A stretch of 29,602 nt of DNA from Pseudomonadota bacterium (GCA_023416515.1 JAEZHP010000071.1:1-29602), one strand, 5' to 3'. Positions 8,841 through 17,337 are shown, numbered from the stretch's first letter. Notes: generated by a model from the letters alone, not told the origin. A program made the numbers and translations.

Positions 8841-9644
8841 CTAGGCCTTCGAGAACTCGAAGGAGTAAGGCGCCGTGCGGACAATGCGGACAGCGTCGCC
8901 GTCCTGAAGCTCCGCCTTCACGATGAAGTCGCCGACGGCGGAGCGGTCGCGCAGGATCCGCTTTGAACGATCGATGTCGCTCGTCACGGTGCGCCCGGGG
9001 CTGAAGGTCGCCTGGATCGGGCGAGGAGCGAGCTCCTGCTTGTTGCTTCCCCCGAGCGCGTCCTCGGGAAAGAAGTCGAGCGGCAGGTAGATGTGCTTGT
9101 TGCGGATGTTCCCGCCCGTCACGCGGATGAACCGCTCCGCGCCGGCCGGCGCGGCAGCGCGCTCAGCGATCGACGTGTTCGACTGAGCGGCGCCCGAGCC
9201 ACGCGGCGCCATCGAGATCGGGGCGGCCCCGACCTCAGTCCGTACGACCCGCGAGGAACCGCCCAGCTGCGCAAGAACCGCCGCTTCGACAGGCTCCGCC
9301 AGGTTCACCCAGATCACGGCGCCGGCCGGGTGCTCATACCGCACCGGCGTCGGCAGTGGCTTGGCGGCTCGAATCGGCCATGGGGTCCGCCACCCGCCGA
9401 CGAAAGCCTGCTCCTGGCGAGCTGGAGGGATCCGGTGCCTGGGCTCGGCCGCCGCGTATTCCTCACGGCTCTCGATCGGCGGCAGCGATTGGCCGATCTC
9501 GGCCACGCCGACGACATGACCGCTGCCCTTCCTGATCAGCGCGATCGGCCCGCTTTGGCGGCAGGCGGAACTCCGCATCTCCCACGTCTTTTCGCCGGAC
9601 AGGATCGAAGAGATCCACGGCTCGTCGACGATCAACCCCTTCAT
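8841..9644 (-). CDS. ASCH-domain protein at the head of the DISARM operon
   Basis: A 267-aa protein. Residues 4-25 (LIVDEPWISSILSGEKTWEM) match the opening of ASCH domains, a PUA-like fold that binds RNA or modified bases. The ASCH fold seems to cover about residues 1-120 (GHVVGVAEI, then AVIWVNLAEP). A linker rich in A, S and G follows. The C-terminal 100 residues form a second domain with RFIRVTGGNIRNKHIYLP, FFPEDALGG, TVTSDIDRSKRILRDRSAVG and GDAVRIVRTAPYSFEF, which I have no name for; it looks like a compact beta-rich recognition domain. The gene is co-oriented with drmD, 131 nt upstream of its start, so it is probably in the same transcript. I infer a reader of modified DNA or RNA that adds specificity to the system. 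The ATG has only a weak G-rich ribosome site. Confidence 0.8.
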   Translation of the reverse strand: MKGLIVDEPWISSILSGEKTWEMRSSACRQSGPIALIRKGSGHVVGVAEIGQSLPPIESREEYAAAEPRHRIPPARQEQAFVGGWRTPWPIRAAKPLPTPVRYEHPAGAVIWVNLAEPVEAAVLAQLGGSSRVVRTEVGAAPISMAPRGSGAAQSNTSIAERAAAPAGAERFIRVTGGNIRNKHIYLPLDFFPEDALGGSNKQELAPRPIQATFSPGRTVTSDIDRSKRILRDRSAVGDFIVKAELQDGDAVRIVRTAPYSFEFSKA

Positions 9645-9801
9645 GCGCGCGACCCCCGAAACTCACCACCACCCCGGTGTAGCGGGCCAGCAGCAGGATT
9701 GCGATTGGCAGATTTAGGAAGATTGGCTGCACGGGGATCAGCGGCTGAGATGATTGTGGATGACGCTGGCGATCCACTTTGGCGCGTGCCGCAGACGGCG
9801 T

Positions 9802-9843
9802 GCTACCAAGCATGACTTCTAGCAAGCACGCTTGATAGCAAGT
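9802..9843 (-). promoter_or_regulatory. Three 16-bp-spaced TA(G/C)CAAG repeats upstream of the DISARM operon
   Basis: TACCAAG at 9804, TAGCAAG at 9820 and TAGCAAG at 9836 are exactly 16 bp apart; on the minus strand they read CTTGGTA, CTTGCTA and CTTGCTA. They lie about 160 bp upstream of the ASCH start, the first gene of the operon. Evenly spaced short repeats of this kind usually bind a repressor or partition-type protein cooperatively. No regulator gene is adjacent, so the function is inferred. Confidence 0.4.
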
Positions 9844-9873
9844 CAGCTCGTTATCGAGATCGCTGGTCAGCTT

Positions 9874-9993
9874 TCAGGCTGGGGCGGCGCCCATGCGCTC
9901 AAGCTCGTCGATGTTGAACACCACGGCGGTCTCCGCGAATCCGAGCTCTCGCCTGAAGAAGCGCTGCACATAGACCGGCGCCTGGGCGAAGCC
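9874..9993 (-). pseudogene. Possible C-terminal gene fragment
   Basis: The minus strand ends a frame with VYVQRFFRRELGFAETAVVF followed by NIDELERMGAAPA and a stop. The composition looks like a real protein end rather than a shadow, but no start or family can be seen and the frame loses its protein-like character upstream of about 9993. It lies among other scraps between the DISARM operon and the relaxase. Confidence 0.25.
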
Positions 9994-10001
9994 ATTCGAC
10001 C

Positions 10002-10109
10002 GAGTCCCTGTTCGCGAGCCTTGTTCGCGATCCGGGCGACGCGGCCGAGTGGGCGAGCTACATCGAGGAGCGCTACGCGTTCCTGACCGGCGCGGCCCGA
10101 TCGGGATGA
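10002..10109 (+). pseudogene. Possible C-terminal gene fragment (plus strand)
   Basis: The plus strand has a short open stretch ending at a TGA whose product includes ESLFASLVRDPGDAAEWASY and then IEERYAFLTGAARSG. It reads like the last 35 residues of a helical protein. No beginning is present and I cannot name the family. It adjoins the fragment on the other strand, which suggests that a deletion or rearrangement joined two broken genes here. Confidence 0.25.
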
Positions 10110-10351
10110 GAGCGCCCGCGCAGCCGCAGAAACAGGTCCAGCGGCAGCAAGGCTGTGCGCCTTCCAACGAAGACTGCTCTTGCGCGTTCGGACGGCGACG
10201 TGATGGTCAGGCCGGCTCCTAGGCGTGCAGCGCGGAAGGGGTGATGGTGCGGGCGCTTATGAACCTCGCCTCGATCGCCCCGGCGCCGCGTCGTCTTGAT
10301 CTCATCGTCGTAGTCGCGCGCACACCCTGCATCGTGTCTGCGCTGGCTCAT
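10073..10351 (-). CDS. Small hypothetical protein, 92 aa (uncertain)
   Basis: The only reason to consider this frame is its ATG at 10351-10349, which has GGAGGAGG seven bases upstream, a strong ribosome binding site. The product begins MSQRRHDAGCARDYDDEIKT and is rich in R and H, with a C-terminal part VFVGRRTALLPLDLFLRLRG. No family is recognised. It overlaps the plus-strand fragment ending at 10109, so one of the two is probably not coding. It may be a real small gene of the mobile segment or chance. Confidence 0.25.
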   Translation of the reverse strand: MSQRRHDAGCARDYDDEIKTTRRRGDRGEVHKRPHHHPFRAARLGAGLTITSPSERARAVFVGRRTALLPLDLFLRLRGRSHPDRAAPVRNA

Positions 10352-10665
10352 GGGGGTCCTCCTCCGTAACGCAGAGGCGAAGCCCACCAGCCAACTTCAT
10401 CGAGATTGAGTCCGACCCAGGTTTCACGCCGGATCACACTCACCCGATCAGATGGGGGCAGGCGCGGGGGGCGTTGACGTTCGTGCGACGCTGGCTGCTG
10501 CAGCGGAGCTGATCGGAGCGGGTCAGACGCCAGCGCGACGGATGATCATCCTATGAACCGACTAGGATGGCTGCGCTCGCGAACTCGTGATCGGGCGCAG
10601 CCATCCAGACGCGTGTCGCTTGCATCGTTCACGCCGACGCTTGGAAGCGATGGAGGTCCAAGCAG
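10352..10665. other. Intergenic stretch before the relaxase
   Basis: No convincing gene is seen in these 314 bases. The notable content is the inverted repeat at 10565-10606, described separately, and the GGAGGT ribosome site at about 10650 for the relaxase. Confidence 0.5.
10565..10606. repeat. 12-bp inverted repeat, oriT-like, upstream of the relaxase
   Basis: GGATGGCTGCGC (10565-10576) and GCGCAGCCATCC (10595-10606) are perfect inverted repeats around an 18-nt loop. They lie 60 bp before the relaxase start. Origins of transfer for Mob/Pre-type relaxases usually have an inverted repeat next to the nick site close to the mob gene, so this is a candidate oriT. It could also be an operator or terminator; there is no T-run after either arm. 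Confidence 0.45.
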
Positions 10666-11739
10666 ATGGCGCTCAACAGCTTTTTTCACATCGAAGGTTA
10701 CTCTCAGAAGGCGCGGCGCGGCGAGCACGCGAAGCCCGCTCTCGCTGGCGTCATCGCCGAGGCCACACGCCGGGCGGGCTTCTGCGCGCATGTCGCAACT
10801 CCTCTGGAGCCCTGCGTGGTTTACGGCATGCATCCGATGGCCGCGGCGGACATCGCGATTGAACAGGCCAATCACGCGCGCAACGCTGCCGGGCGCAAGA
10901 TCCGGTCGATTGACGTGGTGATGTTCGCAGCCGTCGCGTCTTACCCCGTCAATACGGAGAAGGTCCTGAAGCGCGGCGCCGGCGGCGCTGTCGAGATCGT
11001 CGATCCAATCTATGTCGCCTGGCGCAAGGCGGCGCTGGCGTGGGCAATTGGAGAATTCAGCGACGCGCTCGTCTCTGTGATCGAGCACCTGGACGAGGCC
11101 TACCCGCATCTGCACATCTATGTCCTGCCCCCCGTCGAAGGCGGCCGCCTCCGGCACGAGCGCGTGCATCGGGGGCGCGCCGCCCAGCTCGGCGTCGCCG
11201 ACAAGAAAGAGCAGGGTCGAGCCTATCGGGAGGCTATGAGCAAGTTGCTCGACGACTACCACGCCTCCGTTGGCGCGCCCTTTGGCCATGAGCGCTTCGG
11301 ACCGAGGCGCAGCCGAACCTCGAGATGGTGGCAGCTGGAGAAGCGGCGCGTCGAGGACGAGGCGAACAGGGCCGTCGAAGCGGCTCGCCTCGCCGCCGAG
11401 CGCAGCGTCATCGAGATCAAGAAGAAGCTGCATGATCGGTTGCATGCGCTGAGGGAAGACCTGCGGTGTGGCCGCGAGGCCGAAGCTGAACCGTTCGCGG
11501 CTGAGCGGCTTGAGCTCGAACAGCGTGTTCGCGAGGCCGAGGCGCGGGCGCGACGCGAGAGCGAGCGGCTCACGGCGGCGATGGAGTTCATCGCGGCCGC
11601 CGGTATGAGCTTCGATCCAGCGCCCGATGGACGAGGCCCCGAGGCGCCCGCCCGCGAGAGGGACATCCGGAACCTCGCCGACCTGCTGCTAGAGCAGAGC
11701 GTCGCGAGCATGGCCGAGATCGCGGTCTTCATTCCGTAG
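10666..11739 (+). CDS. Mob/Pre-type HUH relaxase (plasmid mobilisation protein)
   Basis: A 357-aa protein starting at an ATG with GGAGGT eight bases upstream. Residues 141-150 are HLDEAYPHLH followed by IYVLPP, matching the H-x-D-E-x-x-P-H-x-H motif of MobV-family relaxases, where the histidines bind the metal used for strand nicking. The first half (about 1-200) is the presumed relaxase domain; residues 220-310 are highly charged with long E/R/A runs predicted to form a coiled coil. Such enzymes nick oriT and pilot single-stranded DNA during mobilisation. A candidate oriT lies just upstream. The usual N-terminal motif of MobV is not obvious, so it may be a divergent branch. It marks this region as plasmid- or ICE-derived. 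Confidence 0.8.
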   Translation: MALNSFFHIEGYSQKARRGEHAKPALAGVIAEATRRAGFCAHVATPLEPCVVYGMHPMAAADIAIEQANHARNAAGRKIRSIDVVMFAAVASYPVNTEKVLKRGAGGAVEIVDPIYVAWRKAALAWAIGEFSDALVSVIEHLDEAYPHLHIYVLPPVEGGRLRHERVHRGRAAQLGVADKKEQGRAYREAMSKLLDDYHASVGAPFGHERFGPRRSRTSRWWQLEKRRVEDEANRAVEAARLAAERSVIEIKKKLHDRLHALREDLRCGREAEAEPFAAERLELEQRVREAEARARRESERLTAAMEFIAAAGMSFDPAPDGRGPEAPARERDIRNLADLLLEQSVASMAEIAVFIP

Positions 11740-11928
11740 AGCTTCGGCTCGCCATGGTGGTTCAGTATCGCGGAACGCTCCATGCCCGTCTTCTACCGCC
11801 CTCCTCTTGATTGATGACGATAACCTTGCTCAGGTCACCGCGAGGACTGGCTTTCTCTGATGCCTGCGATCTAGCGCCTGGCGGATTGTCCCTTTCACCA
11901 TCCGATCACGGTCGGAAGCCAGGTCGCG

Positions 11929-12195
11929 ATGCCGGGGAAGCAGAACACCAGCACCAGCGTTGGTCTTGCCCCGGACTCTGGTCCGGTCAGGAGCTTCATC
12001 AAGGAGCGGCAGAAAGACGGGATCCAGCGGGCGAAGGCTTCAGGCCGTTACGCTGGCGGTAAGCGTCGCATCGATCGATATGTTGTGCGGGAACTGCTGG
12101 CGCAGGGGCAGAGCGTCGCCGCTGCGGCACGCACCCTCGGGTGCTCACGAATGCAGATTTACCGCATCATCGGCGACGCTCCGCCCGCTGCTTAG
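11929..12195 (+). pseudogene. Serine resolvase, C-terminal HTH fragment
   Basis: From about 11994 the frame encodes SFIKERQKDGIQRAKASGRY then RRIDRYVVRELLAQGQSVAA and ARTLGCSRMQIYRIIG. This is the end of a resolvase/invertase-type serine recombinase: the E-R-Q-x-x-G-I-x-x-A-K-x-x-G-x-Y hinge followed by the helix-turn-helix that binds DNA. The catalytic N-terminal domain with its Y-A-R-V-S motif is missing. The codons before residue 22 are supplied by the 31-bp repeat at 11961-11991, so the ORF start at 11929 is not the native one. It may still be expressed as a small DNA-binding protein. Two N-terminal resolvase remnants occur at 17587 and 24741, but they are on other strands or too distant to be its missing half. 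Confidence 0.6.
11961..11991 (+). repeat. 31-bp repeat, copy 1 (inverted relative to copy 2 at 27957)
   Basis: The sequence is the exact reverse complement of 27957-27987. Its core is a small palindrome, CCGGAC-TCTG-GTCCGG. It lies at the point where the resolvase fragment becomes recognisable. The same core could form a short stem-loop in RNA. It may be a REP-like intergenic element or a recombination scar. Confidence 0.8.
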
Positions 12196-12523
12196 CGGGA
12201 GCTCGGCACCAAAAAAATTGGTCCGGGCTCATGGTCGGAAACGCGACGCGACTTCGCGCCGTGAGCTTTGCGGCTGGGGCTCGATCACGCTCGGATTTGG
12301 TTGTTCCGTCAGCGTCCTGCGGCACTAGGATGTCCGCACTTGGCTTTTTGGACGTGCGAGCGGCAGCGAACTGAACGAGCTGGGTCAGCGAGGACGCGTC
12401 ACGGGACGTGATGAGCCATGGGTTGGCGTGACGAGCCTGGAGCGCCTCATCGATCGGCGACCTCCATGTTGAAAGAGCACGGCGTCTGAAACTGCGCCTA
12501 CAGAGCTTCGCTGATCCTACCAT
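12167..12523 (-). CDS. Hypothetical protein, 118 aa, downstream of hhe (uncertain)
   Basis: An ATG at 12523-12521 has GGAGA five bases upstream and lies inside the last codons of the hhe gene, with a 26-nt overlap. The product includes ALSTWRSPIDEALQARHANP, WLITSRDASSLTQLVQFAAA and SADILVPQDADGTTKSERDR, which read like protein rather than shadow sequence. No family is recognised. It would be co-transcribed with hhe. Its last 29 bases overlap the resolvase fragment on the other strand, so its end may be a truncation. Confidence 0.35.
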   Translation of the reverse strand: MVGSAKLCRRSFRRRALSTWRSPIDEALQARHANPWLITSRDASSLTQLVQFAAARTSKKPSADILVPQDADGTTKSERDRAPAAKLTARSRVAFPTMSPDQFFWCRAPAKQRAERRR

Positions 12524-15500
12524 GCAGGTCTCCGCCGACCCGTTTGAAGCCAAGCAGACGCGCGCAGGTGCGGATAAGCTCGGCCTCGTCGCCGCCGGCG
12601 TTGTCACCACGGGCGATCGCGAGCGCCGCGCGGATCTCGAGGAGCGAGATCGACGCCGCCTTTAGGGTGGCGCCGCTTTCCGCGGAGCGGTCCCGGACGG
12701 GCGGCGTTTCCTCTTGCGAGCGAGTGAACCAGAACAAGCCGTCCGATCGCAGGTCGGCGTTGGACGCGCGGGCGTACTGGAGCGCGGACGTCGCTGCGCT
12801 GATGATCCTCGATCCGGCTTTTTCCTTGCCGAACGCGCTCGCCAGTCGCCTCGCGACCTCTTCGATGTGGATCGGGCCTTCGGCGATCACGACGTGGCTC
12901 ACGATCCCCGCCAGCGTGGCGACCGGGACTTCGTGCGGCTCCACTGCGCTCGTCACTGACGGCGTCGCGCGCTGGTAGGGCGGCATGCGCCGCTCCACGA
13001 CCACGGGAACCTCGAAGTCGGCGAGATCGTCCGGCTCCACGGGCGCCGCCGGTCGCGCGACGTTGGCTCCGGCAACGCGGGCGCCCGCCTCGGCGTCTTT
13101 CCGCGCAAAGTCAAGCGCCTGCCGGAGCCGCTCGATCTCTTGGCGGCGATTGTAGAACCAGTCGGTGCTCCAGATGCGGTGGAAGCGCCAGCCGAGATGC
13201 TCGAGCACGTCCTGCCGCAACCGGTCGCGCTCCCGCGCCCAGAGCGCGCTGTGGTAGGTCGCGCCGTCGCATTCGACGGCGAGGAGGTAGGTCCCAGGCC
13301 GCTCCGGGTGGCGCACACCGATGTCGATGCGGAATCCCGAGGAGCCGACCTGCGGATCGGCCAGGAACCCGAAGCTGCGGATGACGTCGGCGACGTCCTC
13401 CTCGAAATCGGAATCTGCCGCGAGCCCGGTGGAAGCCGCCTCTTCCAGACGGCCGGTCTTCGCGAAGTCGAGGAAGCGCTTGAAGATGCGCACTCCCTCG
13501 CTGCTCGATCGGCTCGGATCGATGTCGCCGGGATCGAAGGAGGCGAACACCTCGCAGCGTATGCGCGCGCGGGTGAAGAGCACGTTCAGCCGCCGTTCTC
13601 CGCCTTCGCCATTCACCGGGCCGAACGACATGCTGGTCAGGCGGCCGCCCGGGACCACGGGGCCGTAACCGACGCTGACGAGGATCACGTCGCGTTCGTC
13701 GCCCTGCACGTTCTCGATGTTCTTGACGAACAGATCCTCGGACTGGCCCTCGCGCAGAAAACCGTCCAGGACGGGATCGGTCCGGCGCGCCGCCTCCAGC
13801 AGTTCGGTGATCAGGTTGCGCTGGGCGAAGGAGAAAGTGACGACGCCGAGCGACAGCGACGGATCATTGCGCGCATGCTCGGCGATGCGCGCCACGATCG
13901 CCTCGCCCTCCTTGCGGTTGTCGCGCTTGCCGCCCTTGTCGTAGACGCCGTCGACACGCCTGAAGCAGAGGCCGTAGGCCGGGTCCTTCTGCAGGGGCGA
14001 CGGCGGGAGGATCAAGCCGCTCTCGTAGAACTCCCGGTTGGAGACTGCGATCAGCGAAGGATCGCGCGAGCGGTAGTGCCAGTTCAGCATCCGGGATCCG
14101 AGCCCCCGCGCCTCGCACAGCGTGAGAATGCTCTCCATGGTCCCGAGCTTCGCCGCGCCGCCAAGGAGATCGGCGCCCTGGTCCTCGTCGTCGCCTTCGT
14201 TGTCGTTCTGCTCGTCGGCGATGACGCGATCGAAGAACGAAGACGGCGGAAGCTGCTTCTTGTCGCCCACGACCACGATCTGCGTCGCGCGGGCGATCGC
14301 CCCGAGCGCATCCTCAGGGCGGACCTGCGAGGCCTCGTCGATGACGAGGAGATCGAAGGACACGCCTCCCGGCGGGAGGAACTGAGCGACCGAGATCGGG
14401 CTCATCAGCAGCACCGGCTTGATGCGCTGGATGGCGTTGCCGGCTCTTCCGAAAAGGCGGCGCAGCGCGATGTGGCCGCGCTTCTTGCCGATCTCGCCGC
14501 GGATGACCTTCATTTCGCCGAGCGCGCCCATCGGCAACTGAGCGAGATGCTGGGCGAGGATCGAGACGACGTTGTCCTTCAGGCGCTGCCGTTCGAGCGT
14601 CGCGAAGGTCTCGGCGATGTCCTGCCGTCGCTCGCGTCCGATCCCCTGGAGAATCGGGTCGCCCTCGCGCGCCACGTTCCAGAGCCGTTCCGCGCGCGCG
14701 TAGCGCAGCTCGACCGACGCCCCCGGGGCGTCGAGCTCGCGCCGGCGGATCCGCTCCGCGAGCTCTGCAAGGCCGTTGTCGGCGAGCTGGCCGCGCAGCT
14801 GCTCGAGCTCGACCCAGGATCCATAGCGGTCGGTGGCGGCCGCCATGGACGACATCCGGCCGCCGAACGCTGCGAGGTCCGCATCGTCCAGAGCGCTGGC
14901 GCCCATCGTTTGAAGGTCGAAATCGAGCACGCCGACAGCTTCCTCTAGCGCGCGGCGGGCTTCGGCCTCTGTCGCTCTCAGCTCGTTCCGCAGGGCCTCG
15001 AGGCCATCGCGATCCGCCGCCAGACCAAGCGCTAATCCGACGTCCGCCTTGATCGAGGACAGGAGCAGCCGGTCGCACCACTCAGCGACGGGCAGCAGCC
15101 TCTGGAAGTCCGTCCGCTCTCCGCGCCAGACGTCGCCGAGGGCGCGCGCGCAGAAGTCCGCTTCGTCCGACCAGGATTTCCGAGCCAACAGCACGCTGGA
15201 AAGCTGGTCCAGCCGCTCCAGCCGCTCCTGCGCGGTTTTCGGCAACCCGTCGCGCAAGAGGCCCGCCAGTTCCCTCGAGGCTCGCCGATATGCGCCGCCC
15301 CAGCGCGCGAAGAACGAGTTCGCGCCGGCGGCGATCGCTGCACGCGGAACGGAGACGGGAGCTTCGAAGGCGGCTTCGGTGAAAGTCGCCCCGGCCTGGT
15401 CCCGCGATGCCCGCCACGAGGCGCCGGCCGCGATTGCCTCACGGAGGCGCGCGAGATCGGAGGACGCGAGCATCGCCCGGGCGGTCTGGTCGGAACCGCG

Positions 15501-17210
15501 GTCGAAATCGTCGAGCCGATCCAGCAAATCGCCGAGCGCAGGAGCGGCGCCGAGGTTTTGCGCGAGGCCCAGCCCGAGCGCGCCGAGAGCTCGCCCGAGC
15601 GCCGACGCGAACGCGTGAGAGCCGGCGGCAGCCCTATCGAGCACGTCCTTTACGCGATCGAGATCCACCGGTTGAAGCGACAGATTCCGCGTTCCAGTGA
15701 ACGGGTGGTCCTGCGCGTCCTGATCGGCCGCGATCTTCTGTCCGTAGCGTTGCGCGACCTCGACGAGCCGATCCTCGTCCTGTCGCGTCATCCCGTCGAG
15801 CCGGGCGGCTTTCACGCTTGGCGGCCGATGACCCTGTCCCATGAAGCGCGACTGGCGCCCAAGAACGCCATAGGCGGTCTCGCCGCTCGCGCCGATGGGC
15901 CTGTGCAACGCCTCGGAGAGCGCGTTCAGCCGATCTCTGGCGGCACTCAGCTTGTTCGGCGCGTCCGGCGCCAGTGGCACGGCGGAGCCCTTGCCCAGGG
16001 TCCGCGCGATTTCTCCAAGCACAGTCTTCTTGTGCGCGGTCCTCGAATGCAGTTCGAGGCAGATGTCACCCAGCCCGACCTTGACCAGACGGTCGTGCAC
16101 CACCGAGAGCGCCGCCATCTTCTCGGCGACGAACAGCACGCGCTTGCCGTCCCGGGCGGCCGCCGCGACGATGTTGGTGATGGTCTGCGACTTGCCCGTG
16201 CCCGGAGGCCCCTGGACCACCAGATTGCGGCCCGACCGAACCTCCTCGATCACCTTGGCCTGCGACGCGTCGGCGTCGACCACGTGGAACAGCCGTTCCG
16301 GCGGCAGAACCTCGTCGAGCCGATCGCTAGGGCCGAACAAGGGCTGCTCGGTTTCGAAACCTTCATAAAGTAGCCCCCGGGTCAGCTCGTGCTGAGCCAA
16401 GGCGCCGTCGGGCCACGCTTCGGGATCGAGATCCCGGTACATCAGCAACTTGCTGAAGCTGAAGAAGCCGAGCTGAATGGCCTCGGACCCGACCTTCCAA
16501 TTTTCTCGCCGCGAGATCGCGGCCTCAACCTCATCGAAATAGCGACCCGGCGTCCAATCGTCGTCGACCTCTAATTCCGGGAGATCAATTCCGAAATCCT
16601 CCTTCAGCCGCTGCTGCAGCGGAAGATTGGTCAGAATGTCTTCTTCGCGAAGTCTCAGGTCATAGGTCGACGTCCGCGCGTTGCGGACCAGCTCGACCGG
16701 AAGAAGCACTAAAGGCGCGTGCCGGGCCACTTTTGAGGATTTGTCCTCGAACCAGGTCAGGAAGCCAAGCGCGAGATAGAGGATGTTGACGCCCGATTCT
16801 TCCTCAGCGGTCCGCGCCTCTCCAGCGATCTTCAGGAGTTTCTTCTGGAGCGACTCCGGGCCGAGCGTGGAGACCAGCCGCAGATCCTTGGATTGGTCGT
16901 CCGGGCCGGCAGCCCCATCAGCGCCGGCCGACACGCCCGAGAACTCGATCTCGTCGGGCTCTTCGTGCCTGTCCCGCCCAGCAGCATGGAACCGCAGCGT
17001 CTTGCCGTCTTTGAGCAACTGGTAGAGGTCGCCGGCGTCCCGATCGGCGATGTTGAGAACGTTGCCGCGCGTGTTTGCGCGGTTCACATGGACCAGACGA
17101 TTGCGCGTGCCGGTCTCGACGAGGCGCTTCCGCGTGTTATCGAAGAGCCTTGCAACATTGCTATCAGTGGTCGTCTTAACGTCGCGCTGCTGGCTCGGTA
17201 CGCTGGACAC
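12498..17210 (-). CDS. hhe: DUF4011-helicase-Vsr-like nuclease-DUF3320 defence protein (Hhe type)
   Basis: A very large protein, 1570 aa from the GTG at 17210 (AAGG lies nine bases upstream); another GTG at 17324 would add 38 unconserved residues. Order of domains: DUF4011-like start (NVARLFDNTRKRLVETGTRN), superfamily 1 helicase Walker A QGPPGTGKSQT (about 334-341), Walker B LLVIDEASQ (D958-E-A-S), motif III VVVGDKKQLPPSSFF, motif V NVQGDERDVILVSVG, motif VI NVLFTRARIRCEVF. A Vsr/DUF559-type nuclease follows at about 1290-1380 (FRIDIGVRHPE, LLAVECDGATYHS, LGWRFHRIWSTDWF), with D and E-x-D as likely metal ligands. The C-terminus carries the DUF3320-type segment (about 1430-1490). Single-gene proteins with this architecture are reported as anti-phage genes (Hhe). 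It likely unwinds and cuts invading DNA. It stands alone apart from the possible small gene after it. Confidence 0.85.
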   Translation of the reverse strand: MSSVPSQQRDVKTTTDSNVARLFDNTRKRLVETGTRNRLVHVNRANTRGNVLNIADRDAGDLYQLLKDGKTLRFHAAGRDRHEEPDEIEFSGVSAGADGAAGPDDQSKDLRLVSTLGPESLQKKLLKIAGEARTAEEESGVNILYLALGFLTWFEDKSSKVARHAPLVLLPVELVRNARTSTYDLRLREEDILTNLPLQQRLKEDFGIDLPELEVDDDWTPGRYFDEVEAAISRRENWKVGSEAIQLGFFSFSKLLMYRDLDPEAWPDGALAQHELTRGLLYEGFETEQPLFGPSDRLDEVLPPERLFHVVDADASQAKVIEEVRSGRNLVVQGPPGTGKSQTITNIVAAAARDGKRVLFVAEKMAALSVVHDRLVKVGLGDICLELHSRTAHKKTVLGEIARTLGKGSAVPLAPDAPNKLSAARDRLNALSEALHRPIGASGETAYGVLGRQSRFMGQGHRPPSVKAARLDGMTRQDEDRLVEVAQRYGQKIAADQDAQDHPFTGTRNLSLQPVDLDRVKDVLDRAAAGSHAFASALGRALGALGLGLAQNLGAAPALGDLLDRLDDFDRGSDQTARAMLASSDLARLREAIAAGASWRASRDQAGATFTEAAFEAPVSVPRAAIAAGANSFFARWGGAYRRASRELAGLLRDGLPKTAQERLERLDQLSSVLLARKSWSDEADFCARALGDVWRGERTDFQRLLPVAEWCDRLLLSSIKADVGLALGLAADRDGLEALRNELRATEAEARRALEEAVGVLDFDLQTMGASALDDADLAAFGGRMSSMAAATDRYGSWVELEQLRGQLADNGLAELAERIRRRELDAPGASVELRYARAERLWNVAREGDPILQGIGRERRQDIAETFATLERQRLKDNVVSILAQHLAQLPMGALGEMKVIRGEIGKKRGHIALRRLFGRAGNAIQRIKPVLLMSPISVAQFLPPGGVSFDLLVIDEASQVRPEDALGAIARATQIVVVGDKKQLPPSSFFDRVIADEQNDNEGDDEDQGADLLGGAAKLGTMESILTLCEARGLGSRMLNWHYRSRDPSLIAVSNREFYESGLILPPSPLQKDPAYGLCFRRVDGVYDKGGKRDNRKEGEAIVARIAEHARNDPSLSLGVVTFSFAQRNLITELLEAARRTDPVLDGFLREGQSEDLFVKNIENVQGDERDVILVSVGYGPVVPGGRLTSMSFGPVNGEGGERRLNVLFTRARIRCEVFASFDPGDIDPSRSSSEGVRIFKRFLDFAKTGRLEEAASTGLAADSDFEEDVADVIRSFGFLADPQVGSSGFRIDIGVRHPERPGTYLLAVECDGATYHSALWARERDRLRQDVLEHLGWRFHRIWSTDWFYNRRQEIERLRQALDFARKDAEAGARVAGANVARPAAPVEPDDLADFEVPVVVERRMPPYQRATPSVTSAVEPHEVPVATLAGIVSHVVIAEGPIHIEEVARRLASAFGKEKAGSRIISAATSALQYARASNADLRSDGLFWFTRSQEETPPVRDRSAESGATLKAASISLLEIRAALAIARGDNAGGDEAELIRTCARLLGFKRVGGDLHGRISEAL

Positions 17211-17318
17211 GGTGCATCGCCTTGGAGATGGCGTCGACGAATCGACGGTAGTATTGAGAGTAGCGTGTTCACAGCGACGCACGCGAGGGGCAACCCCCAC
17301 GCGGTATCCCCAGCGTTT

Positions 17319-17337
17319 GATCACGCACCGTGTGATC
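17319..17337. promoter_or_regulatory. Inverted repeat upstream of hhe, possible operator
   Basis: GATCAC and GTGATC flank a 7-bp spacer about 110 bp upstream of the chosen hhe start. The size fits a dimeric repressor site. It overlaps the alternative GTG start at 17324, another reason to prefer the downstream start. No regulator is next to it, so this is only a suggestion. Confidence 0.25.

Noticed and set aside
10546..11445. 299-codon minus-strand frame opposite the relaxase
   Set aside because: The plus strand carries the HUH motif and a strong ribosome site; the minus frame has neither.
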